From NCBI RefSeq assembly GCF_000189635.1, contig NW_002476527.1, positions 1 to 64,000 on the forward strand: DNA of 64,000 nucleotides, read 5' to 3'. Every line of letters starts with the position of its first letter. Position 1 is the stretch's first letter. This document shows, piece after piece, positions 14,126-25,724 of this stretch. Made by a program: the position numbers and the translations under genes. This DNA comes from Tetrahymena thermophila SB210. Lineage: Eukaryota > Ciliophora > Oligohymenophorea > Hymenostomatida > Tetrahymenidae. Under the pieces are notes generated by a model. The model saw only the letters and a program-made list of their open reading frames with translations, ran no database searches and was not told where the DNA came from.

Positions 14126-14297
14126 ACTACCAAATGAGTAAAAATCATATAAGGCATTAAAAACTTTAATATTTATAAATTGTGGAATAAAACTAATAAT
14201 AATAATATCCAATTCTATCTAAAATAGCAAGAATATTTTTGATAAAAAAATGACAAGCCTAGATTTGAGATAATCTTTTCTAAAAGCTGCTCTTAAT

Positions 14298-15895
14298 TTT
14301 TGTTACTTTGATTAGCTTGTGAAAAAATACTTGATAGCATGTTAAAAGATTAATAAACCAAAAAAGACTATGAAGATAATAAAATGAGTGATACACATTT
14401 AATTTAACTAAATTAATATGTTTCTAAGAGAAAATATTAACCATAAATTAAATTTTGATGAAAATTCATCTTGTGAAATTAACATAATGTGTATTAAAAT
14501 CATCGTATTAAATTATTAAAAAAAGTTATTTTTAATATTAATCTAAGCAATTTCTATTTAGTGGCGAATAATCTAATTAAACATTAATTTTTCCCCCTTT
14601 ACATTAGATTTTGGAAGGTAATTAATTAAATTTTGTAAAATAATGCTAATATATCTTACATAAATACATAACTATATATTTACTCAGACAGCTATATATT
14701 TCTTACTTTCTCTTCCTCTAGAATACTTAGAAATTACAATTTTTTTTTTGATATTTGAATTAAATTGAACTTTACAATCAACTAAATAAAATTTATTAAT
14801 AATATCTAAAAATCTATTAGAAATATAGATAATTAACCTGATTTAGGTCTTTTCTTTGATTAATTAAAGGATAGTTTACTTCTTCAAAATTTCAATCAAA
14901 TCAATAAAATTTTCATATTCAATTTCATAATAATAGATAAAGTTTATATAGCACAAGGTCATAAATAACATGGCGAATAATGAACTCTCTGAAATAACTC
15001 GATCAATTTATATAATTTTGTTTAATATGACTCTCAACTTAAAAAAATTTTTTGCTTATTTTTTTTTAAAATAGTCAAAAAAATAAAAAAATAAAATAAT
15101 TTAAATATTATAAAATTTTAAATTTGATAAGATAAAGCAGATTATTTATGTAGTTACTTTGATTAGTTTTGTGAAAAAATACTTGATAGCATGTTAAAAG
15201 GTCAATCAACTAAAAAAGACTATGAAGATAATAAAGTGAGTGATACATATTTCATTTAACTAAATTAATATATTTCTAAGAGAAAATATTAGCCATAAAT
15301 TAAATTAAATATTGATGAAAATTCATCTTGAGAAATTAACATAATAAATATTAAAATGATATTATTAAATTATTAAAGAAAGTTATTTTTAATATTAATC
15401 TAAGCGATTTCTATTTTGTGGTAAATAAACTTATTAAATGTTAATTATTTTCTCCCCTTACATTAAACGTTGGTAGGTAATTAATTAAGTTTTGTAAAAT
15501 AATAATAATAATACATCTTACATAAATACATAACTATTTTACTCATACAGCTATATAGTCTTACTTTTGCTCCCTCTAAAATATTTATAAATTACAATTT
15601 TTTGATATTTGAATTAAATTGAACTAACTAAAATTTATCAATAATATCTAAAAATCTATTAGCAATAGAGATTATTAACCTGATTTAGGTCTTTTCTTTA
15701 ATTAATTAAAGGAGACTTTACCTCTTCAAAATTTCAATCAAATCAATAAAATTTATATGTTCAATTTTATAATAATAGATGAAGTTTATTTAAATCGCAC
15801 ATGGACATAAATAATATAATTAATAAAGGCCTCTTGAAATTGCTCGAAAAGAAAGCTATTTACATAATTATGTTTAATGTGACTCTTAAATTTTT
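14298..15895. repeat. Tandem 850-bp spacer repeat, two copies
   Basis: Landmarks recur in order: TTACTTTGATTAG at 14300 and 15160, ATACTTGATAGCATG, CTAAGAGAAAATATTA, a CCCCTTTACATTA-like tract, CCTGATTTAGGTCTTTTCTT, and AAATTTCAATCAAATCAATA. No frame is open through either copy. Related copies lie at 39590-41575 (two and a part) and 52300-53195 (one), so this repeat explains most of the spacer length differences. Confidence 0.75.
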
Positions 15896-16167
15896 TGCAT
15901 ATTAATTCATTATCTTTAATAAAAATCTTATTTTCTTATGATTTCTGATTATTATTTAAATTATGTAAACTCCTCCCTCTTCATAACGATAAATAAAGCA
16001 TCTTCATATTTAGTGGCTATGAGAGATATTTAATGTAAAATTTAAAAAAAATAATAAATAGCTTAAAATATTTCAACTCTATTTTAATATAAACAATAAA
16101 AAAATTATTTTCAATAACCTATAAATATAAATATTTACATATTACTTTGATAAATAAAAAAATGAAT

Positions 16168-16292
16168 TACTCTAATTCCTCACTAAATTAATTAAGGGAA
16201 CCAACTTCCCTATTTTGGAGGGAAATTCTGAGTTCTAAAATTTTTTTGGTCCGTTTATATTAGTGGCTCTTAATTAATGAAGAGTTAGAGTA
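16168..16292. repeat. 125-bp terminal-inverted-repeat element (MITE-like)
   Basis: The ends are TACTCTAATTCCTC and GAAGAGTTAGAGTA, an imperfect inverted pair whose outermost bases are TA on both sides. Copies of 125-127 bp with the same ends lie at 41836-41960 and 53476-53602, at the same distance before a B gene, so the insertion predates duplication of that spacer. The size, TA ends and lack of coding fit a Tc1/mariner-type MITE, but a simple conserved hairpin is also possible. Confidence 0.55.
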
Positions 16293-16914
16293 TTTCATAA
16301 AATAGATTTTTTTTCTCAAATTAAAAAAGAAATATAAATGGCTAGTTTGAATAAAGACATGTGATTCTGTATATTTATTTACCTATTTATTTGTTAAAAT
16401 TATTATCTAATTTTATTTTTTAAAAATTATAAAAAGGTTTTTCTTACTTATACTTTAAATAGTTTGCTTTAACTGATTTAAAAATTTTTGATACAAGAAT
16501 CACAAATAAAAAAATTGGAAAAAAAAATAATTAATTTTATACAATCAATATGTTTATTTATAAATACATATTTATTAGTGGAATTCTTCATATTATTATT
16601 TTAGTTCGAAAGAAGATGTTTACTTATTTATACAACCATTAGTTATTATTACTTTAATTAATTACTATTCAATCATCCCAGATTATTTTATTAAACAAAT
16701 ACCCCAACTCAAAAAATTAACGAAGATTAGAAATTGCTAACAGAATAGACATCCTTTATTAAAATCAGCTAAATAAAGAGTAAAAATAAAATTTAGTAAT
16801 TAAATTTAGAGGCATTTATATTCACTCATAGGTAGATTTTAGGTTTTAAATAAATAAATATAAATTATTAAGACATAAAAAAATATTTAAAAAAAAAGAA
16901 AGTTTATCTATAAT

Positions 16915-19900
16915 ATGATGATTAAGTATATAACTGTAAAAATTATTTTGTTTTTAGTAATTCAATTACTAGCAAAAGAGCTATGTACAGAGATAGAAGG
17001 ATGTCTAAGCTGCATTAATAACGCTAATTATTAAAATTAATGCACATAGTGTGAAGTGGATTACTTGCTGGATTCAGAATAAAATGTATGCATTTATACT
17101 AAATGTAATAATTATTAGTTTTTCGATAAGTAATAATATGATGGCAGTCAAGAGAGCGGTTGTGTAGCTATCTGTAATTCTTCTACCTAACAAGATGACA
17201 AGACAAACTTATGTAAAACACAATTAAGATGTAACACTTAAAGACCTTCGTAGCAAATTATGCAAGAAAATGTCATCACAAAAGACTTTTTTATATATCA
17301 AAATGATTATTATGTGGCCTAAAAAGAAGGATCTCTGTTCGTTTATAATAGGACTGATGTTTCTCTCATAAAAAATATGTAATTCTAAACCAATGATCTT
17401 CTCTTATTTCACATAAACGATATAATTTTCATAAAAAGAGCTGATTATTATTTATCTATATGGGATATTAAGAGTGACTCAAGAAAATCAATACAATACA
17501 AAGATATGATCTCGTTTGATTCAATTACTTCGTTTTAAAGTTAGTATAGCATAGCTTACATTTAATAACAAGAATAAATTTAATTGTAGATTGTTTATGA
17601 TGAATTGAATCAAATATTTTCTTTTTCTAATCCCTTTACAATAAGTGTTATCGCAAAATCAATTAAATTTATTGGCTAATATATTTTTATATATGATTCA
17701 TAAAGCATCTTAGTTTAATCGGTAACAGTAAATTATGTTGAGAAAAATGGCTTGAATTTATAAGTAATAAATAGTTTTATTGCATAAAATATGCCACAAA
17801 GCACCTTTTTCGATATTCACTCCACATCTTAGAATGGAATTTACTACTCATGTTTCGATAGTTCAGTATTTAAAATAGATTTAAATAATAATTCATTTGA
17901 TTAAATTTATTTAAGTTTTTAGTAGAATAGAAGTATAAAAAAATGTAAAATATTTTAAGCATAAGACAATGATTTAAACCAATATTTGATAGTTATTACT
18001 GATTTGCAAATAACCACCATAGATTTATAAACAAATTCTGTGAATTTTATAATAACTTTAAACGGTGGTGATTAAATTACTGATTTTGAGATCTTCAGCT
18101 TATGGGGAAAAGAAAATTATATAATTGTGATTCTAAATTAAATAGAAATGTCATTTTATTACTTTGATACAAGTTTGTAAAATTTTGTTTTATCTGAACA
18201 AAAATATGTTTTGAATTATTCCTCATAAAGTATCTAAAAAATAAAAAATAAAAGTTCTACTTAAAATGAATTTGCTTAGGAGTTAGTTCTTTTAAATAAC
18301 GATTCTATTTAAATAATTAAGTAAGGTAGTGTATAGCAATAGGAAAGATTTTTAGTATAATTTAAAATTATATAGAATGTTTATTCACCTTTTCCTGCTA
18401 CATTTTTAAATGGATTTTAGTTATAATAAAGTTTATTATTTCTTAGCTACTATCCACCTCTTATTATTAAACGCCAATAAAATAATTAAATCATATTTTA
18501 TGACATGTCAAATGAGAACAATGGCAAATTATCAAAAAAATTGCAATTAAAAGATAATATAGATTTCATAAAAAAACTTAACTATAATACAATAATCGCG
18601 AAAAGTAGCTAAAAAATAATAATAATAAATGTATTTACTAAATAAATATAAGAAATGTTGTGCCTATCATGCAAAGTAGACACTAATGGTGATAAAATAT
18701 TAACATCTTCAGGTTAAGATGTAAAACTTTATTCTTTAGATTTACAAATAATATTTATGTGCACTCTATAATTTCAGTTAATTTAAGATATCTATTTAAT
18801 AGAGAATTTAAAATTTGTTATAAAAGGTTATGGAAATATATCCTTATATTAAATCGATTTATAAAATAATTAAATTTAAAAGATATAAGCTATACATACT
18901 TTTGCTGACAATATTGAAATAATAAAATCAGTTTCTTCTTTCTAAGATGAAATTAACAATAATTTTTATTTAGATTAGATTCTAATTTTCGATGAGATAG
19001 GTTTTTTTAACATTTATAGTTCAGACATGACATCAATTTACTAAATAAATTAATTGCCAGTATCAAAAGTTAGCTCATTAGGTCGGGTTATGTATGATGA
19101 TTAGGTTTATGTTTTATAAGGATAGGAAGGTATTCTTTTAATAGACATCTCAAGTAATAACTAAACCTTTATAAAATCAACATTTTATATTGGCTAATTA
19201 ATAAAAAAAGTAAATTTAAATGGGAAAAAATATTATTCTACCTATGTTTTTGATTAATAGTAATTTTACGAATACTTTATTGACATATAAAGAAATATTA
19301 TATAAATTAGTGGAAAAGATTATTTTTATGGAGATATATAAACTAATTTTCAGAATATTCCTTTAAAAAATTTTAAATATTCTTAGAATACTTCAGTATA
19401 TTACTTTGAAAGCATTTAAGGTTTACTGCATTAAGCCTAAATTTAAAATAATAGATACTCTAGGCTTAATTTAGGTGATTATCAAATTAATTCTGCAACT
19501 TATATGAAAAGAAGCGCTAAATTTGGAAAGTATTATATTTTTAATTACCAGTCAGTTTACTCCTTTGATATATTCAATGATAGCGTTTTATAAATTTTTA
19601 TCTAAAACGTTTAGTTAAGGCAAATTGATTTATTTGATGAAATCTTTTTTATATGGAAATCTGAAAATACATTTATTTTTGTAAATATCTAAACTAACGT
19701 ATAATATATCTTTCAAGATATGAAAGTTATTAGTGGATATGCTTATGATTATAATGAAAAAAATCTTTATATATATGGAAGTAGCATTTATGTTATTAAT
19801 GCCTAGCTTACTCCTTAAAAAATTGTAGACCAAAATGGTGACTATATCCAAATGAATTGTAGAACCTTATAAAAAAAAATAATATGTTTATATTCCATTC

Positions 19901-22900
19901 TTTAAAACTATAATATTTTTTTATATGATAAGATAGAAAAAACTTCTCAAAAATTTTAAATTTTATATGATGACCTATAATTTATTACTGATGAAACAAA
20001 CTAAAACATCTTTATTTACAGTAGGTATAATAAAAGCAAAATCTATAACTTTGATGGAATTTTAAAACAAACAATTGAAGGAAATTAAGATAGATGCTAT
20101 CTTTACTCAAAAAAGTATTTCTGTTCATATTCCTAATGTAAAAAAATAAATAAATAAATTTTTATTTTAAGTTTTAATTTCAATCACACAAAAATTCTTC
20201 ATTAAATTAATTATTCATTTAAAATCATTTTTATTAATTTCTAAAATCATCAATTATGTTATTTAGAAAAATTGCCATTTAATTTTTTTTTTAGGAAAAC
20301 TTTTTGAGAAATTTAATTTTAAATTTATTTAAAAAATTAGATATGACTTTAATAGATAGATAAAGCTTTGATTTTATTTAATTTGATATTAGAGATAGCT
20401 CTGGTTATATTATATAATTCATATATATAGAATAGCTAAATTACATATTATTTAACACAAGTGGCAGCTAGGATTAAATTTCTTTATATGATGTTTCTGC
20501 TTAATAAAAAATTGTTACTTTATCTGGAGTTAAATATAACTCATTAGACAATAAAAATATTATTCAAGTAGAATATGATGAAAGTTCTATTAGATATGTA
20601 ATGTTTTTAGACGCAGAAGGAACATTTTATCTGTCTTCCATAGATCCTAAACTTCCATTTCAAAGCTTTGTTAAAATTAGCGAATTTACTGATGGATAAG
20701 AAAAGATACAAAAGTTTAGTTATGACAATATAACTAATGATGTTTTTATTTATTCTGACTAATAGATTTACAAATTTGATTATAACTTATTGGGAAACCA
20801 GTATGAACCTATTCTAAACGAGCCACAAAGTTTGTTTGTTTAAATATCTATTAATAGTATGCAGACTGATTTTCTTATTATCAACAAATTTAATGTAATC
20901 CAAAGATATACAGAATAGAAAGTAAAATTTGAATTTGCAATAAGTAATGAAAATTAAATAGTAGAAATAAAATACAATTAAAGCAAAGATATTTTAATAC
21001 TTGCTTTTTCAGACTCTATTTTATTCTATTAATAATATTAATAAAATAGAAATAATAACCTAATTTCTACTATTTACAAGCTTGAAACTATTTAATTTTA
21101 GCAGTTTATAACTGATAGTGTTGTTATTACTTGTGATTCAAAAATTTTGCATTTAAATGTTGAATAAGGTATTATCATCAAAGAAATTTAATATAATTCA
21201 ACATAATTAGTCACTTCATTTACTTTTAATAGCAATTAGGATTTAATAATAATAGGTTTTAGTGATTGTTAACTGCTTTAATATAACCTAATTAGCTAAT
21301 AATATTTTTTATATAACACCACTTAATAGGGTCCTTTGTAAACTTAGATAATAAAAATTTATCTGATAGAAAACTCAGATATTTAATAATATGCTTATGC
21401 TATTTCTAATGGTGCACTTCTACTGAAAATAGATATCCAAAATATTAATATTATTTCATAAATAGATTTAAAACTTCTAGTCAATGAAGATTCTTAAATT
21501 ACGTTGGCAAATTTTTTGATTGATTACACTTATCAAAGATATATTTTTAGTTTTAGTGGATAGAAGAAAGCTTATATATATAACTACTCAAATAATAAAC
21601 AAGAATAAAATTTATTTTTACCTAAAATAAAAATTGATAGCTTGAGTATAGAAAAAGGCTTCATACTTATCTAATGCTCCTTTTAAATAAACTTGTATAT
21701 CCTTGACACTAAAATTGAATTTTTAACAGCAATTAAAAAAGATTTTATCACAGATAGAATTACTTTCTTCAAATTAATAACAAAAAATGTGATAGCTATT
21801 TTATTTGTTGATAAATTTGAACTGCTTGTAATAAATGGGACTAAATTCGATATTGTAGCTTAGTAAAGTTATGGATATCCTCAATTTTTAAGCTATAAAT
21901 TTGATTCTCAAAAAAATATAGTAAATATATTAGGCTTACATTAAAATGGAATTTTTGAAAATAATTACAATTTAGATATTTTCAGTAAAGACTCAATATA
22001 AGGATGTTCTGCTTTGATTTCAAGTTAAGACTATTAATATATTTAATAAGAACTAACTTATATTTAGCCCAAATAAACAGAGGTTATAACAGTGAATGGA
22101 ATTTCTTTGATCAATTAATAAAATTGGCAAAGTTAAATCAACTTATAAATATCTAGCTCTAAAATATCAAATGTATTTCAATAAATTTCCTAATTAAATA
22201 ATAATCAATTTATCTTTTCACCTTATGATATTTAAAACAATATTATAGCTCTTTAAAATGATACTTTTTAAAACCTTGGCCAAGAAATTCTACAGCTTGC
22301 TAATTTCAATTTCGACTTTTAAAATAATAAAAATTTATTTATCAACATCACCTAAAATAAATTTACCAAACAAATCATCTTTTAGAATATAACTATCTAT
22401 TTAAAATCTTTCGGCACCAATTAAATATATATTTCAAACATAGAAAAAGTAGTCTTTTAAGATATCAAAATATCTTATCTTGACCTATCAATATAAAATG
22501 ATTTAAATTCTTTGATCTTTTTTTACAATGTGTCATAAGTATTTATTTACAATCTTGAGGTCTCATACAATAGTTTTTATTAGACATCTTAGTTACCAAT
22601 ATTTTAATTTTAATTAATAAAAGATATTCTTATAAAAGGAGTATCATCAATAAAAAACACAAATCTAAATAGTTTAATGAGTTTTTCTCAAATCTAAAAT
22701 ATAACACTCATAAATTTAAAAATAAAAGAAAATATTTAAAATATCTAAATTGACTAAATTAATGGAATCTTTTCCTTTTATGGCTGCTAAAATATAAGGA
22801 TTGTTAATTGTTTATTTTAATCTAATAATCAACTTCTTCTTATATTTACCACAAAATAATATACTTTTGAAAAGCAAAAAGTTGAATTAGAAGATGATGT

Positions 22901-25724
22901 ATTGCTTTTCGAAAATTTTACAGTTAAAAAAAATCAATTTTTGAATAGTTAAATCATGATGATTTAAAGCTCATTTGTTTAATTTAATAATTTTACTTCA
23001 AGTGATAATAAAGGTAATATTTTTCTTGGACAATCTTAAACAGTTTTAATATAAAAAAGCAACTTTAATGCGAATTAAGCATAAAACGGAGGAGCAATTT
23101 AATTTTTTGCTATACAGACAAAAATATAACTTTAAGAAACTTAATTTTAACAAAACTCTGCTTTGAGCAGTGGAGGGGCTCTATATTTTGAGAATATAAT
23201 TAAATGTTAAGTAATACTTGATAGGGCTACAATCATTAAATTCAATAGAGCCTTGATTGGAGGAGGATTAAGAATTGTTTAGACTGATTAAAATAAATTA
23301 TAATTACCTCTTTTCTTCCCATTTTACCATAATGTACTTGAAAATATAGCAGAAATATACGGAAACGATAGTGCATCATATCTTTAAAATATCATTATTA
23401 AAAATAACAATTAAATTGATGAATATTGGTTTACATTTTACAAAAATTTAATAAATGCCCCAAATAATTTTTAGAATGAATATTAAAGACATGCCGAAAT
23501 ACAATAATTTAGAAGTGGAGGTCTTATTGATTTCAGAATATATATTGTTGATGAGTAAAATAGATATTTAAGCTTCTCAAAAGAAAAGCTAAAATAAGGC
23601 AATTATCCAGAAGATATAGACTTCGAGCTTAGAAATTTATAAATTTCAATAAATTAACTAGATTCTAATAAAAACTTAATAAATGGATAGCAAATTATTG
23701 ATTTTAATTAATATGATTCTATAGATTAAACATTCTAATTAAACAATTTGCAAATACTAGGACCTCTTAAATCAGTTCAATATTTTTCAATAAATTCAAC
23801 AGTTTATAGAAATTCTGTTAATAAATTACCAGTTCTTTTATCAATTGAATTCAGAAAATGCTAAATAGGGGAGATCATTTAAAACATAAATACCTTGTAA
23901 ATTTGCAATCAGTGCTTGAATGGTACTTATCAGCTAAGTGATCCATAAGCACTTTATCAATAATCTTTATAAGAAAAGAAAGACATTAATCGGTGCTTTA
24001 ATTGTCCTGAATCTGCAATTTGGTGTTAAGGAAATATTATAAAATTAAAAAATGGATACTGGAGGAAAAGCAATACTACAGATGATATTATAGCATGTAA
24101 TTCAATGATAAACTCATGTTAAGCTGAAAATCCTAATAGCATTAATTATTGTTTAGAAGGTTATATAGGCCCTATTTCCGAGTAATGTGACATTTTAGGT
24201 GATGTTTGGACAGGTTCTCGCTATTCATAATCTCTTTCAAAAGGAATTTGTGAAAAATGTGGAGAATATTCTAAATTATGGTTTTACTAAATTTTAAAAA
24301 TAATAATTTTAGAACTTTATTTCATTTATGTTTTAGGAGTTTTCATCAAAAAATTTAAATACACACAAACATGTTACTATCTTAGAATATTAAAGATCCT
24401 TCCTATTAGCAGCAATAGCATATAGGACTACTCTGGATTCTATATAAAAATTATTCTTAACTATTATTAATTATCTACCCTATTGATAGCATAGCCCAAG
24501 ATTATTTCAATTAATTTTAATTTATTTAATAACATATTTGGGTCTGGTGACGTTTAGGTTTCGTTAGGATTAGACTGTCTTATTAGTGAGAATACTATTA
24601 ATAAGATAGGAAAGATATTATTTTATACTTAAATTTAATTTTTGGTTCCTGTAGTAGCACTTGTACTTATTCCAATAACTCTACATTATTATAAAGATTT
24701 TACCAAAGAAAAGCTAAGACCATACCACGGTTATTTACTTTTTCATATAGTTTTTATATTTTTCTAAATTAGCTAGATATCCTATTTTACAAAAGCACTT
24801 ACTTGTAAACAAGTAGGAAATTAACTTTACAACCCAATAGACTTATAATTTGACTGTTATGACCTTGATGTAGTTAAATATTTATATCCTTTCTCTGTGA
24901 TGGTATTATGTTTTTGGACTCTCCTTCCATTAGTATTTCTTAGGTTGTTAAATTTAAGAAAGAAAAAATTAGATTAATGTTTGAATAAATATAAGTATGG
25001 CTATTATTACGGAGAACTAAAGCATCAACATTACTATTGGGAATTTGTTAGAATTTACTTGAAAATTGCTATAATTTATATATAAATCCTATTATAAAAT
25101 AATAACTAGATTGTTGCCACCTTTACAATTACAATTCTTTTAGGCTGTTACATTAAAATAATATCTCAAAATAATCCTTTTATTTCTAATAATATACAGA
25201 AATGTGAAATAGCAGCTCTCTCTTTTATAATTTTAAAAATGTATATATAGTTGGTATAAATATAAAATCTACAAATCTAAATCTATACTGAAATAGTTCA
25301 AATCATCATAGATTATTTATTCTTTTTTTGTTACTTATTGATTGTGATAGGAATTATGATTTGCAACTCTTAGAATAAATGTGTAATTTGTATTAAAATC
25401 TAGCTATTCAAAATTATGCCTTCGAAGTTCAAATAGTTAGTTAATGCTAATAAAGTTTCATTTTAAGCTTATTTGAAATGGAAATAAGTTTATAAGAAAA
25501 TTTTATAAAATTATAAATTCTTGACAAAATTTAAAAACTATTAAATAAAGTAATAGAAATAAATCAAATAAATAAAAACTAATTTAAAAGTATAAAATTA
25601 ATAAAAAATTAATAAAAAAGAAGTTTTATTTTAAAATTAAGTATTAAAAAATGAAGATTGTTATATTTCATTTACAAAGCCTTAAGGTATGGAGTCTCGC
25701 CAAGCATTCTTATAAGAAAATTGA
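16915..25724 (+). CDS. Giant multi-domain surface protein, type B, copy 2 (intact)
   Basis: Exons 16915-20137 and 20341-25724 give 2,868 residues with only TGA as stop. Residues 1-21 form a signal peptide (MMIKYITVKIILFLVIQ). Cys 24, 30 and 33 (CTEIEGCLSC) open the Cys-rich head to about residue 100. WD40-like blades follow (YLSIWDIKSD at about 180, VKLYSLDLQ further on) to about 1070. The second region runs to about 1900. The beta-helix motifs NGGAI and SSGGAL lie near 1990-2030, and the Cys stalk at about 2260-2385 (GTYQLSDP, NCPES, NGYWRKS, EGYIGP). Eight or nine membrane helices span about 2390-2750, then a basic Gln-rich cytosolic tail. One stalk Cys is changed: CEQCD is SEQCD here (24180). 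The head is closest to gene 4 and the tail nearly identical to copy 0. The second ATG (16918) is an equally possible start. Function unknown; probably a surface receptor or antigen. Confidence 0.9.
20138..20340 (+). other. Phase-1 intron of gene 2
   Basis: The 203-base intron runs from GTAAAAAAAT to AAAAAATTAG. Reading through it meets TGA, whereas splicing joins the T of exon 1 to AT ATG ACT TTA and keeps the frame. An earlier AG at 20294 would not keep the conserved exon 2 start. Confidence 0.8.

Larger units (their letters stand above)
13130..16914. other. B-type spacer between genes 1 and 2
   Basis: About 3.8 kb with no intact gene. Contents in order: unassigned AT-rich DNA to about 13835; a relic of the family's exon 1/intron junction (13836-14125); two tandem copies of an 850-bp repeat (14298-15895); a 125-bp inverted-repeat element (16168-16292); and a promoter-proximal stretch that resembles the one before type A genes. 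Compared with the spacer at 37714-42519 it lacks about 500 bases after 14290. Confidence 0.7.
1..24249. repeat. Segmental duplication, unit 1 (B tail, A spacer, A gene, B spacer, B gene)
   Basis: Base 1 corresponds to 24250, and order and orientation stay the same through gene 1/gene 3 and gene 2/gene 4. The partner is 24250 to about 49880. Length differences come mainly from the A-spacer deletion, the roughly 500-base B-spacer deletion, repeat copy number and the MITE. Confidence 0.8.

Noticed and set aside
14298-15895. Repeated blocks as a CRISPR-like array or telomeric repeats
   Set aside because: The units are long AT-rich direct repeats without spacers. No GGGGTT-type telomere repeat is present.
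16168-16292. Rho-independent-type terminator
   Set aside because: The arms are far apart, the position is upstream of genes, and this terminator type is not expected in a ciliate nucleus.
20343-25724. Exon 2 as a separate gene starting at ATG 20343
   Set aside because: The ATG is missing in genes 1, 3 and 5, there is no signal peptide or leader-like purine run before it, and the splice sites are conserved in phase.
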